From: JASHPR01 sp963795055
GTDB lineage: Bacteria; Actinomycetota; Actinomycetes; Streptosporangiales; Streptosporangiaceae
Reading direction: 5' to 3'
DNA: 64,000 nucleotides
Assembly (NCBI GenBank): GCA_963795055.1
Contig: CAWCGJ010000003.1
Span: 62,001 to 126,000, forward strand
Position 1 is the stretch's first letter, and the number at the start of each line of letters is the position of its first letter. The translations under genes and the position numbers were made by a program. The notes below the pieces were generated by a model that was given only the letters and a program-made list of their open reading frames with translations, did not search any database and was not told where the DNA came from. Below, one piece after another: positions 44,412-53,229 of the stretch.

Positions 44412-44681
44412 TTACCAGCCGATCGCCGTCCCGTAGGCCGCCCACTTGACCACCGTTCTTGACTCACCCGGCGCGACTACCTCGGGGACGGCGATCAGCT
44501 GGACGCCCACCACGGCATCGAAGTTGCTTCGTTGCGCCCATTCGGCCAGGCCGTCCCGGGCCGTTCCGGGATTCGGGTGATCGCGGCTCGTCAATATCGC
44601 GCAGCGGTTTATCACCCGGCCTTCTGGCAGGCCTTGCGGAAGGGTCTCCGTGGTGGACATGGGGATGACGGTCTGGGACAT
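44412..44681 (-). CDS. Small YbjQ/DUF74-like protein
   Basis: An 89-residue protein. The second half NFDAVVGVQLIAVPEVV...KWAAYGTAIGW resembles the C-terminal strands of YbjQ-type (putative heavy-metal-binding) pentameric proteins, where an NAVVGV...AYGTAV pattern is conserved. It is shorter than the usual 105 residues and the match is by eye. ATG 44681 is used. It is convergent with the FtsX-like gene, 12 bp away. Confidence 0.6.
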   Translation of the reverse strand: MSQTVIPMSTTETLPQGLPEGRVINRCAILTSRDHPNPGTARDGLAEWAQRSNFDAVVGVQLIAVPEVVAPGESRTVVKWAAYGTAIGW

Positions 44682-44740
44682 CGGGCCAGTATCCCAGACG
44701 GCGCCGGGGCGGCCGGGCGGCCTGGCTGGCGGGCCGGCGT

Positions 44741-44764
44741 CAGTGAACCTTCTTCATCCTCCCC
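44741..44764 (-). repeat. Single-arm copy of the GGGAGGATGAARAAGGTTCA motif
   Basis: Read on the minus strand this segment contains GGGGAGGATGAAGAAGGTTC, nearly the same as the right arms at 37648-37665 and 38642-38656. It directly follows a short frame ending EEVHFPEYYEPWGG. No partner arm was found within 100 bp. Confidence 0.45.
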
Positions 44765-44896
44765 ACGGCTCGTAGTACTCGGGGAAGTGCACCTCTTCGT
44801 ATGTTCGGCGGTGGCCGTTACGAAGTCCTCGCGGTGGGGCGAGCGACTCCCCGGCCGGCGGTAACCGGCGGGGCGGGCAGGTGTCTGCCAGGGTAT

Positions 44897-45788
44897 CCGG
44901 CGCGTGACGGCCCAGCCGATCACGGCCGTCGCGGCCTCGTGTTGGGCCTGGCGGACCCGGCGCCGATGCCGCGCCTCGACTATCCGCTGGCGGCGCCGGT
45001 GGTGCCGCCAGCGCCGTGACCCGCGCTGTCCCGGTTTCGGGGCGCGGCGGGCAACAGCCCGGTGTCGCGCCTTGGCGTCTTGCAGGTGCAGGTAATGCTC
45101 GGCGCGGACCGCCCGCCCGGACACCAGCAGCGCCTGCCCGTCCGGCCCGGCGACCGCGTACGGGTGGATGATGCCCAGGTCCACCCCGGCCACCCGGCCG
45201 CGATCCGGTTCCGCGCCCGCCGGGTAGGCCGCCACCGGGACCTCGGCCGTGATGTCGGTCCACAGCCGGCCAGCGTCGTACAGCAGCGTGACCGACCGGA
45301 CCTGGCCCGCCGGGTAAGGCAGGTCCCGGTCCAGCCGCACCCATAACGGCGGGCAGCCCCGGGCCACCGGGATCCGCAGCCGCCGGCCCTCCAGGGCGAA
45401 GGTGCCGTGATACCAGCGCACCGGCATTATCCTGCGCCGCCGCCGCGGGAACCGCGCCGAGCTGTCGCCGTTCCTGCGGCGGGCAGCCGCAGCGAACCAG
45501 GCGTCGGAGTAGCGGCGCAGCACTGACCGGGCGCCGGTGCTGTCCAGTTCCCCGAAGCACCCTGGCCCGGCCGCGGCCAGCTCCCGGCACAACCCCTGGT
45601 ACGAAACCAGCGGAGCATCATGCCGGGCGCGCCGCCAGCCGTTCAGCTCCAGCACGCAGGCCCACACGTCCCCCGGCCGAGACCAGCAACCCCACCAGCC
45701 GCCGCCGCTGCTCCCGGGTCAGCCGCAGCCCCGTGCGGGCGGTGCGGTGCACCACTGCCGGGGACTGTGGCTCACGGTGCCTGGGCAT
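44897..45788 (-). pseudogene. Truncated, frameshifted TnpB (IS200/IS605-type OrfB) remnant
   Basis: The N-terminal part from ATG 45788 (VVHRTARTGLRLTREQRRRLVGLLVSAG) continues after a +1 shift in a C/G run at about 45670-45674 as DVWACVLELNGWRRARHDAPLVSYQGLCREL. It then shows the TnpB core RRRRRIMPVRWYHGTFALEGRRLRIP and the first RuvC Asp in AGVDLGIIHPYAV. Homology stops near 44897 after AVIGWAVTRR, before the second RuvC motif and the Cys4 zinc finger. The protein is therefore non-functional. No TnpA gene and no transposon ends were recognised. Confidence 0.8.
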
Positions 45789-46095
45789 GCCGCCATCCCA
45801 CCAGCAGCCACCGACAAAACAACCAGCCACCCGGCCCTGCCCGCACGCTCCGCGCCAGCGCAAGGCTCGGCTGGACCAGACGAACCCCTGTCCCTCGCCC
45901 GGCGCCAGCTCAAGACCCTTGGTGAATGAACGGGCGCGACCACTAGCCTGCCGTCCGACGGTGGCACCCGGTCACCGTGCCAATGTCGAAGGAGGAGCGG
46001 GGCGGGTTCAGCCACGCGTAACACCCCGGCCGGAAGGCCGACGGCCGGGCTATGCTGCCGCCACACGTCGTCCTTCGCAGCACGGGGAGTCCGCC
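45789..46095. other. Intergenic region upstream of the amidase
   Basis: 307 bp between the TnpB remnant and the amidase. No convincing gene is visible. A short GGCAC/GTGCC inverted repeat occurs near 45964-45982; otherwise nothing stands out. Confidence 0.4.
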
Positions 46096-47628
46096 ATGGC
46101 TATCACGCCTCCCACCAGCGACGAGCTGGCCGAGATCGCGCGACGGTACCGGCTCGGCCTGGACGCGTCGGACGTCGAGTCGTTCCTGGCCATCATCACC
46201 GGCGCGCTGGCCTCCTACGACGCCGTCGAGGACCTGTACGCCGCGCGCCGGCCGGAGGCGCCCCGCCGCGCCTACCGGTGGCCGGCCGAGGCCGATAACG
46301 AGCTGAGCGCCTGGTACGTCACGTCCGAGATCAAGACGGCCGGCGACGGCCCGCTGGCCGGGCGCCGGGTCGCGATCAAGGACAACATCGAGGTGGCCGG
46401 GCTGCCGATGATGAACGGGTCGGCGACGGTCGAGGGGTTCGTGCCCCGCCGCGACGCCACGGTCGTTACCCGCGTCCTGGACGCCGGGGCGACGATCGTC
46501 GGCAAGGCCGTGTGCGAGGACCTGTGCTTCTCCGGCGGCAGCCACACCTCCCGGAGCGGCCCGGTCCGCAATCCGTGGGACCGGACGAAGTCGGCGGGCG
46601 GGTCGTCCAGCGGCAGCGCGGCGCTGGTCGCTGGCGGGTACGCGGACCTGGCGATCGGCGGCGACCAGGGCGGCTCGGTCCGGATTCCCAGCGCGTTCTG
46701 CGGCACGGTCGGGCACAAGCCGACCCACGGGCTGGTGCCCTACACCGGCGCCTTCCCGATCGAGAACACCCTCGATCACCTGGGCCCGATCACCCGCACC
46801 GTGCGTGACGCCGCGCTGCTGCTCGGCGTGCTGGCCGGCCGCGACGGCCTGGACCCGCGGCAGCGGACCGACCCGCCGGCCGGCGGGTACCTGGCCGACC
46901 TCGACGCCGGGGTCGCCGGGGTCCGGATCGCGGTCGTCGAGGAGGGATTCGGCCTCCCCGGCCTGTCCCAGCCGGGCGTGGACGAGACCGTGCGCGCCGC
47001 GATACGCACGCTGGCCGGGGCGGGCGCGGCCGTCAGCGAGATCAGCCTGCCCTGGCACCGCGACGGGCTGCACGTCTGGAACGTCATCGCCACCGACGGC
47101 GCGACCAACCAGATGATCGACGGGAACGCGTACGGCATGAACGTCCCCGGCCTGTACGACCCCGAGCTGATCGCGCACTACGCCCAGGGCCGCCGGGAAC
47201 ACGCCGCCGAGATGTCCGAGTCGCTGAAGCTGACCATGCTGCTCGGCCGCTACGCCATCGACCGCTACGACGGCCGGCACTACGCCATGGCCAGGAACCT
47301 GGCCCTGGACCTGGCCGCCGCCTACGACGCCGCGCTGGACGGCGCGGATGTCCTCGTGATGCCCACGCTGCCCATCGTGGCGTCGACGATCCCGCCGGCC
47401 GGCGCCAGCCGCGAGGAGAAGCTGGCCCGGTCCCTGGAGATGATCCCCAACACCGCGCCCTTCGACGTCAGCGGGCACCCGGCGACCTCCGTGCCGGCCG
47501 GCCTGTCCGACGGCCTGCCGGTCGGCCTGATGATCGTCGCCCGTCGCGGCGCGGACGGCATGTGCCTGCGGGTGGCGCAGGCCTACGAGAGCGCCGTCGG
47601 CGGCTTTCCCGCGCCGCCGGGTCGTTAG
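46096..47628 (+). CDS. Amidase (amidase signature family)
   Basis: A 510-residue hydrolase with the Ser-cisSer-Lys triad: Lys in GRRVAIKDNIEVAG, the Gly/Ser-rich signature TKSAGGSSSGSAALVAGGYADLAIGGDQGGSVRIP (described in parts) and CGTVGHKPTHGLVP. The C-terminus contains the family's HPATSVPAGLSDGLPVGLMIVARRG. It resembles bacterial amidases and Asp/Glu-ADT subunit A paralogues but stands alone without GatB/C, so it is probably a catabolic amidase. ATG 46096 follows GGGGAG. Confidence 0.9.
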   Translation: MAITPPTSDELAEIARRYRLGLDASDVESFLAIITGALASYDAVEDLYAARRPEAPRRAYRWPAEADNELSAWYVTSEIKTAGDGPLAGRRVAIKDNIEVAGLPMMNGSATVEGFVPRRDATVVTRVLDAGATIVGKAVCEDLCFSGGSHTSRSGPVRNPWDRTKSAGGSSSGSAALVAGGYADLAIGGDQGGSVRIPSAFCGTVGHKPTHGLVPYTGAFPIENTLDHLGPITRTVRDAALLLGVLAGRDGLDPRQRTDPPAGGYLADLDAGVAGVRIAVVEEGFGLPGLSQPGVDETVRAAIRTLAGAGAAVSEISLPWHRDGLHVWNVIATDGATNQMIDGNAYGMNVPGLYDPELIAHYAQGRREHAAEMSESLKLTMLLGRYAIDRYDGRHYAMARNLALDLAAAYDAALDGADVLVMPTLPIVASTIPPAGASREEKLARSLEMIPNTAPFDVSGHPATSVPAGLSDGLPVGLMIVARRGADGMCLRVAQAYESAVGGFPAPPGR

Positions 47629-47697
47629 GACCGGGCACCGGCCCGCATAGCGTCCCTTCGGTCCGGGTACGGGGCAAGTAGCGGAGGGAGGCGGAGC

Positions 47698-47856
47698 ATG
47701 CAGCTGGGCAAGGAGCTTGGAACCGGATTCGTCAGCGACGACGCGCAGGTCACCGTCGGCGAAGAGGCAGTCCGGCCGGTGGAGGGAACGGACGCGCAAG
47801 CGCCCGAGGTCTCCCCACGGCCCGCGCCGGAGCCGGAGCCGACCGCCGCGAGCTGA
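47698..47856 (+). CDS. Small acidic protein (52 residues), function unknown
   Basis: ATG 47698 has a strong GGAGGGAGGCGGAG site directly upstream. The product begins MQLGKELGTGFVSDDAQVTV, is acidic, and ends in a Pro/Glu-rich tail (PRPAPEPEPTAAS). It stops 3 bp before the GTG of the next gene, which suggests coupling. No family recognised. Confidence 0.6.
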   Translation: MQLGKELGTGFVSDDAQVTVGEEAVRPVEGTDAQAPEVSPRPAPEPEPTAAS

Positions 47857-47859
47857 GCC

Positions 47860-48552
47860 GTGCTGGCCAGGAGAGCGCCCGGTGAACGTCCCGACCGGCC
47901 GTTCGCCGGCTTCAAGCTGGCGCACGCGGTTCTGGCCGCGGACGCCGGGCGGGCCGGGTTCGCCGGGCTGTCCATGGGCGCCCAGCGCGTCTACGGGGCA
48001 ACCGCCGAGGCGTCGTGCGTGTGGAGCCAGCGGCACGTTCCGCCCCGGCGGCGGTGCAGCTGCGGCTTCTACTGCCTGAACTCGCTGGCCGAGGCGCGGG
48101 CCCTGAGCTGCGCGACCGAGAACCGGGACGCGGTCCTGCTGGAAGTCGTGGCCTCCGGGCGGTTCATCCGCTACGAGCGCGGCCTGCGCTACAGCCGGCA
48201 GCGGGTGCGGGCCGTGCGGGTCGGCCCGTGCGGGTGCGGGCGGCCGGCCCGGGGACTGGCGGACGCCGGGCGGGGCCTGGTGGGCTGGCGCGGCCTGATG
48301 CCCGCGTGCGCCGCGTGCGGGGCGAGGCGCCGACTCATCACGTTCGGCGGCTTCGCGGCCCGGCTCGGCGGCCAGATCCCCGTCACTCCCGACGAGGGCG
48401 CGGCCGAGTGGCCCGGCCAGGTGGGCGACGGCCTGCCCGATGCCGCGGCCATCGCCGCCCTCGGGGCCGAGATCGCGCTCGTGCACGCCCGCCTGGATCA
48501 CCTGCAGACGCGGTTCAGCCGGCTGGAAGGCGGCCCTCCCGCCGAGTCGTAG
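47860..48552 (+). CDS. Cysteine-rich hypothetical protein
   Basis: A 230-residue soluble protein that I do not recognise. It has a CxCGFYC cluster (PRRRCSCGFYCLNSLAEA near residue 62), GPCGCG near 126 and CAACGARRR near 150, suggesting one or two zinc-binding sites. The C-terminus (IAALGAEIALVHARLDHLQTRFSRLE) looks helical, perhaps a short coiled coil. Start GTG 47860 lies 3 bp after the small acidic gene, so the two form a pair. Confidence 0.65.
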   Translation: MLARRAPGERPDRPFAGFKLAHAVLAADAGRAGFAGLSMGAQRVYGATAEASCVWSQRHVPPRRRCSCGFYCLNSLAEARALSCATENRDAVLLEVVASGRFIRYERGLRYSRQRVRAVRVGPCGCGRPARGLADAGRGLVGWRGLMPACAACGARRRLITFGGFAARLGGQIPVTPDEGAAEWPGQVGDGLPDAAAIAALGAEIALVHARLDHLQTRFSRLEGGPPAES

Positions 48553-48975
48553 TCAGCGGGCGTATCCGCGCTCGTCGAAGCTGAGCCCGCCCCGCTCGTC
48601 GACGGAGAGCCGCTGGCGCGGGCTGTGCACCGGCGCGCGGCGCAGGTACTGGGTGAACCCGCTGGCCCGCAGGCCGATGGAGAGCAGGTGGCCGACGAGG
48701 TTCCACACGAACGCGCCGTCCTCGTCGGGTCCGGACCGCAGGATGGCGTCGAGGGTCAGCTCGAAGCTCGGGCCGGGCCGGTTGATGTCAGCGGCCAGGT
48801 CCCGCGCCTCGCCGAAAACCAGGGTGGCCGGGCAGACCCAGAAACCGGGCGCGGCCGCCGGGGCCTCGGGAGGCACCCGCTCGACGATGTAGTCGAGGTC
48901 CGCCAGCAGGCGGCCCGGGTGGGACGGCGCCGGTTCCAGGGCGATCGCGTGCACGGTGGCGTCGTGCCAGTTCAT
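48553..48975 (-). CDS. Conserved hypothetical protein
   Basis: About 140 residues beginning MNWHDATVHAIALEPAP and containing LLADLDYIVERVPP, FWVCPATLVFGEARDL and FELTLDAILRSG, which looks like an all-beta fold. I do not know the family. The start is uncertain: the frame is open further upstream to 49116, and a TTG near 49062 has a GAGGGAG site, but that leader is Arg-rich low-complexity sequence. ATG 48975 is a conservative choice. It is convergent with the Cys-rich gene with no gap. Confidence 0.55.
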   Translation of the reverse strand: MNWHDATVHAIALEPAPSHPGRLLADLDYIVERVPPEAPAAAPGFWVCPATLVFGEARDLAADINRPGPSFELTLDAILRSGPDEDGAFVWNLVGHLLSIGLRASGFTQYLRRAPVHSPRQRLSVDERGGLSFDERGYAR

Positions 48976-49200
48976 CGCGTCGAAGTCGGCATCGGTCCAG
49001 ACCGTTTTTATTTCTCGCCTCCGGGGCGCTTTGAGGCGCCGTCTTCCCTCGTCACTCGGTCGCAAGCTCCCTCGCTCCTCAGTCCAGACGGCACCGCGCC
49101 CCTTTGGCTCGCTCACTGCGTTCCCGCGGGCAGCCGCCGCGAACCGTACAGGATGCCGGGGGCGGCGGTCACGCCGCGGCAGGCTCGCCGCGCGCCGGCG

Positions 49201-49217
49201 ATTTCATCTGATGAAAT
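49201..49217. promoter_or_regulatory. Perfect ATTTCATC-T-GATGAAAT palindrome before the acyl-CoA synthetase gene
   Basis: Eight-base arms at 49201-49208 and 49210-49217 around one base, about 40 bp upstream of the start at 49259. The half-site GATGAAA matches the core of the GGATGAAAAG arms found elsewhere in the window. It is a candidate operator for the downstream carboxylation cluster. Confidence 0.5.
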
Positions 49218-49258
49218 GTTTATTGCCGTCTCGGGACGCGACTATGGAAGATCGGCCT

Positions 49259-51268
49259 ATGGCCACACCGGTTCGGGAGGGCGACCTGCTCTGGACGCCC
49301 GGTGCCGCGTGGGTGGCGGACGCCAACCTCACCTCCTTCATGTCCTGGCTGGCCGGCGAGCGCGGCCTGCGCTTCGACGGCTATCACGCGTTGTGGCGCT
49401 GGTCGGTCGGGGACCTGGAGGGGTTCTGGCAGGCCGTCTGGGACTACTCCGGCATCGACGCCTCGGCGCCGCCCGAGCGGGTGCTCGGCCGCCGGGCGAT
49501 GCCGGGGGCGGAGTGGTTCCCCGGCGCCCGGCTGAACTACGCGCAGCATGTCCTGCGGCGCGAGCGCCCCGGCGAGCCTGCCCTGCTGCACGTCAGCGAG
49601 ACGACGTCCCTGGCCAGCCTGGACTGGGCGGACCTGGCCGGCCAGGTGCGGATACTCGGCACCCGGCTTCGCGCGATGGGCGTTCGCCCGGGCGACCGGG
49701 TCGCGTCCTACCTGCCGAACATCCCGCAGACGGTCATGGCGATGCTCGCTACCACCAGCGTCGGCGCGGTCTGGACGGCCTGCTCGCCCGACTTCGGCTG
49801 GCGCGGCGTGCTCGACCGGTTCCGCCAGCTCCAGCCGAAGGTGCTGTTCTGCGTCGACGGTTACAGCTACAACGGCACCTTCTTCGACCGCCGTGACGAG
49901 GTGCGGCAGATCGTCGCGGGCCTGCCCGGGCTGGAGTACGTCGTGCACCTGCCCGGCCCGGGGCGCCCGCGGGAGGAACCCGGCCCGGGCCGGACCGGCG
50001 GCCTGACCTGGAGCGCGCTGCTCGATCACCCGCCGGTGACCGCCGCGGACTTCGCGTTCGACCAGGTCCCGTTCGGCCACCCGTTGTGGATCTTGTTCTC
50101 CTCCGGCACGACCGGGCTGCCGAAGGCGATCGTGCACAGCCACGGCGGGATCCTGCTGGAGCAGCTCAAGCTGCAGCAGTTCCACATGGACCTGCGGGCC
50201 GGGGACCGGATGTTCTTCTTCACCACGAGCGGCTGGATGATGTGGAACTTCCTGGTCAGCTCGCTGCTGCTCGGGGTCCGCCCGGTGCTCTACGACGGCA
50301 GCCCCGGGCACCCGGGCCCGGAGGTGCTGTGGCGGATCGCAGACGAGGCCCGGGTGAACTTCTTCGGCGCCAGCCCGGCCTACGTGGACCTGTTGTCCAA
50401 GGCCGGGGTCGTGCCCGGGAAGCAGTTCGAGCTGGCCGACCTGCGGGCGATCATGCCCGCGGGATCGCCGGTGTCGGCCGAGTGCACGGCCTGGTTCTAC
50501 GACAACGTCAAGCCGGACGTGTGGGTCGCCACCGGCAGCGGCGGGACCGACGTCTGCACCGGCTTCGTCGGGGGCGTGCCGACGCTGCCGGTCTACGCGG
50601 GCGAGATCCAGGCGCCGCACCTGGGCGTGGCCGCGCAGGCGTTCAACCAGCGCGGCGAGAGCGTGATCGACGAGGTGGGCGAGCTGGTGATCACCGAGCC
50701 GATGCCGTCCATGCCGGTCAGGTTCTGGGGCGACGAGGGCGGCGTGCGCTACCGCGAGGCGTACTTCGCCGACTTCCCCGGGGTGTGGCGCCAGGGCGAC
50801 TTCTTCCGGATCAACGGCCGGGACGGATGCTTCGTGCTCGGCCGCTCCGACGCCACGCTGAACCGGCACGGCGTCCGCATCGGCACCGCCGAGGTCTACG
50901 CCGTGCTGGCGTCGATCGACGAGATCGACGACGCTCTGATCGTCAACCTCGACCTGCCCGGCGGCCGGTTCCACATGCCGCTGTTCGTCCGGCTCGCCGA
51001 CGGGCTGCGGCTGGACGACCGCATCCAGGACAAGATCCGCGACCGGCTGCGGCACGAGTACACACCGCGGCACGTGCCCGACCAGATCGTGCAGGTACCC
51101 GACATCCCGATGACCCTGACCGGGAAAAAGCTGGAGGTTCCGGTGCGCAAGATCCTGCTCGGCGTGCCACCGGACGAGGCGGCCAACCGCAACGCGATGG
51201 CGAACCCAGGCTCGCTCGACTTCTTCGCCGATTACGCGACGAAGCAGCAGGACTACCCGATCGGCTGA
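49259..51268 (+). CDS. Acetoacetyl-CoA synthetase-like acyl-CoA ligase
   Basis: A 669-residue ANL-superfamily enzyme that adenylates a carboxylate and forms its CoA thioester. The N-terminal lead (LWRWSVGDLEGFWQAVWDY) and overall layout match acetoacetyl-CoA synthetase. ATP-binding blocks are LWILFSSGTTGLPKAIVHSHGG and FFTTSGWMMWN, with VWRQGDFFRI and the catalytic Lys in MTLTGKKLEVPVRKIL. ATG 49259 follows GGAAG; ATG 49244 is possible. It heads a tight run with PEP-synthase-like and biotin-carboxylase genes, so it probably activates the carboxylated product. Acetoacetate is the natural guess but a related 3-oxo acid is possible. Confidence 0.87.
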   Translation: MATPVREGDLLWTPGAAWVADANLTSFMSWLAGERGLRFDGYHALWRWSVGDLEGFWQAVWDYSGIDASAPPERVLGRRAMPGAEWFPGARLNYAQHVLRRERPGEPALLHVSETTSLASLDWADLAGQVRILGTRLRAMGVRPGDRVASYLPNIPQTVMAMLATTSVGAVWTACSPDFGWRGVLDRFRQLQPKVLFCVDGYSYNGTFFDRRDEVRQIVAGLPGLEYVVHLPGPGRPREEPGPGRTGGLTWSALLDHPPVTAADFAFDQVPFGHPLWILFSSGTTGLPKAIVHSHGGILLEQLKLQQFHMDLRAGDRMFFFTTSGWMMWNFLVSSLLLGVRPVLYDGSPGHPGPEVLWRIADEARVNFFGASPAYVDLLSKAGVVPGKQFELADLRAIMPAGSPVSAECTAWFYDNVKPDVWVATGSGGTDVCTGFVGGVPTLPVYAGEIQAPHLGVAAQAFNQRGESVIDEVGELVITEPMPSMPVRFWGDEGGVRYREAYFADFPGVWRQGDFFRINGRDGCFVLGRSDATLNRHGVRIGTAEVYAVLASIDEIDDALIVNLDLPGGRFHMPLFVRLADGLRLDDRIQDKIRDRLRHEYTPRHVPDQIVQVPDIPMTLTGKKLEVPVRKILLGVPPDEAANRNAMANPGSLDFFADYATKQQDYPIG

Positions 51269-51279
51269 AGGAGGATCAC

Positions 51280-53139
51280 GTGGAGGGAACCAGCAGTGCT
51301 GACCCGGGGGGACGACCCCCCGGAGCCCCCCGCAGCGCCGGCAGCTTCCCGCTGCCCTCGCAGATTGAGGACGTGCCCGGCGCCGAGAACTGGCGCTCGA
51401 TGTATCCCTACTTCACCAGGTTCCAGCCGGAGGACGACAACCGGTTCTGGTTCTACAACGCCATGCACTTCCCCGAGCCGATGCCGGCCTTCGACCTGAT
51501 CACGGCGGAGATCCCGTACCAGGCGATCGGCGCGAACACCGCGCGGGTGTTCGTCTTCCCCACCACCCTCGGCATCGAGCACCGGATCGTCAACGGGCGG
51601 ATCTACATCACGGCCATCCCGGTCACCGACCCGGCCGAGATCGAGCGCCGGCTGGCCCTCTTCCAGGAGCGGGCGGGTTACTACTACGGGAACTGGGACC
51701 GCCTCTACCAGGGCTGGAAGACCAGGATGTCCGCGCTGATCAGCGAGATCGAGGCGGTCAAGATCCCGGAACTGCCCGAGTTCGACGACGCGGCCGTGGT
51801 CATGGAATCCACCGGCGTGGCGCAGAACCACTACGTGCGCGAGAACTACCACCGCTGCCTGGACCTGTTCTCCAAGATGTGGAACCACCACACCGAGTTC
51901 CTCATGCTCGGCTACGGCGCCTACGTGGTGTTCTTCGAGTTCTGCAAGCAGGCGTTCCCCGAGATCTCCGACCAGGCCGTGGCGCGCATGGTCGCGGGCA
52001 TCGACGTGGTCATGTACCGGCCCGACGACGAGCTCAGGCGGCTGGCCCGGCTCGCCGTGGACTGCGGCGTCGACGACCTGTTCACCGAGGGCTGCGCTCC
52101 GGACGCCGTGCTGCAGGCGATGACCGAGCGCGGCGAGGCGGGCAAACGCTGGCTGGAAGGGTTCGAGGAAGCGCGCGACCCGTGGTTCCACGTGTCCACG
52201 GGCGACGGCTTCTACCACCACCACCGCAGCTGGAACGACAATCTGACGGTGCCGTTCGCGGCGCTGCCGCGCTACGTCCGGATGGTACGCGAGGGCGAAG
52301 CGCTCGACCGCCCCACCGAGGCCCTGAGGCAGGAACGGGAACGCATCGTCGGACAGTACCGCCGCCTGCTCCCCGGCGACGACGAACGGGCCGCGTTCGA
52401 CCAGATGCTCGGCCTGGCCCGGGTGGTCTTCCCCTACGTGGAAGACCACAAGTTCTACTGCGAGCACTGGTTCACGACCCGGTTCTTCGGCAAGATCCGC
52501 GAGTTCGGCGGGCTGCTGGCCCGATGGGGGGTGCTGGAGGAGGCCGAGGACGTGTTCCAGCTGCACCACACCGAGGTCGACCAGGTGCTCGCCGACGTGG
52601 CGCTGGCCTGGTCGGCCGGGGGGACGCCGCTGGGTGCCGCCCACTTCCGGCCGATCATCGCCGAGCGCAAGCGGATGCTCGAGGCGATGAAGGCCTGGTC
52701 GCCGCCGCCGGCCATCGGCCCGGTGCCCGAGGCGCTCAACGACCCCGCCGTGCGCATGCTCTGGGGCATCACCGCCGAGACGCTGGCCACCTGGGCGGCG
52801 ACCGCGGCCGGCGACGGGACCGAGATCCACGGCTACGCGGCGTCGCCGGGCGTGGTCGAGGGCGTGGCCCGGGTGCTGCGCAGCGTCAACGACATCGGCC
52901 AGATCCGTGACGGCGAGATCCTGGTCTGCCCGGTGACGGCACCGAGCTGGGCTCCGGTGTTCGGCAAGATCAAGGCGGCGGTGTCCGATATCGGCGGCAC
53001 GATGTCGCACGCCGCGATCGTCGCTCGCGAGTACGGGATGCCCGCCGTGGTGGGCACCGGCCACGCCACCAAGCGGATCTCGACCGGGCAGCGGGTCCGC
53101 GTCGACGGTGACCGCGGCATCGTCACGATCCTGGACTGA
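51280..53139 (+). CDS. PEP-utilising (phosphohistidine swivel) protein, PpsA-like half of a split phosphotransferase
   Basis: A 619-residue protein. The C-terminal swivel domain has the phosphorylatable H577 in GGTMSHAAIVAREYGMPAVV, preceded by EILVCPVTAPSWAPVF. The first 500 residues are unlike the central domain of ordinary PEP synthase by eye and contain many aromatic and His residues (WNHHTEFLMLGYG, GFYHHHRSWND). The nucleotide-binding half is the separate gene at 53226. This split arrangement and the approximate sizes (about 70 and 40 kDa) recall phenylphosphate synthase subunits PpsA/PpsB, in which a His carries phosphate from ATP to phenol. GTG 51280 follows an excellent AAGGAGGATC site. 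Confidence 0.85.
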   Translation: MEGTSSADPGGRPPGAPRSAGSFPLPSQIEDVPGAENWRSMYPYFTRFQPEDDNRFWFYNAMHFPEPMPAFDLITAEIPYQAIGANTARVFVFPTTLGIEHRIVNGRIYITAIPVTDPAEIERRLALFQERAGYYYGNWDRLYQGWKTRMSALISEIEAVKIPELPEFDDAAVVMESTGVAQNHYVRENYHRCLDLFSKMWNHHTEFLMLGYGAYVVFFEFCKQAFPEISDQAVARMVAGIDVVMYRPDDELRRLARLAVDCGVDDLFTEGCAPDAVLQAMTERGEAGKRWLEGFEEARDPWFHVSTGDGFYHHHRSWNDNLTVPFAALPRYVRMVREGEALDRPTEALRQERERIVGQYRRLLPGDDERAAFDQMLGLARVVFPYVEDHKFYCEHWFTTRFFGKIREFGGLLARWGVLEEAEDVFQLHHTEVDQVLADVALAWSAGGTPLGAAHFRPIIAERKRMLEAMKAWSPPPAIGPVPEALNDPAVRMLWGITAETLATWAATAAGDGTEIHGYAASPGVVEGVARVLRSVNDIGQIRDGEILVCPVTAPSWAPVFGKIKAAVSDIGGTMSHAAIVAREYGMPAVVGTGHATKRISTGQRVRVDGDRGIVTILD

Positions 53140-53141
53140 CA

Positions 53142-53229
53142 TGATCAACTTCATCTTTTCACGCGTTCCGTACGGACATTTCCTCCATAACGGTCCTGAT
53201 CACGACTGGATCGCGTGAAGAGTCGATGA
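53142..53229. repeat. Inverted-arm intergenic element, copy A
   Basis: It starts TGATCAACTTCATCTTTTCA and ends with GACTGGATCGCGTGAAGAG then TCGATGA. CTTTTCACGCG (53155-53165) opposes CGCGTGAAGAG (53212-53222) with one mismatch. It fills the gap between the two phosphotransferase genes and includes the ATG at 53226. About 88 bp align with copy B at 60428-60518 on the other strand. Confidence 0.7.
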
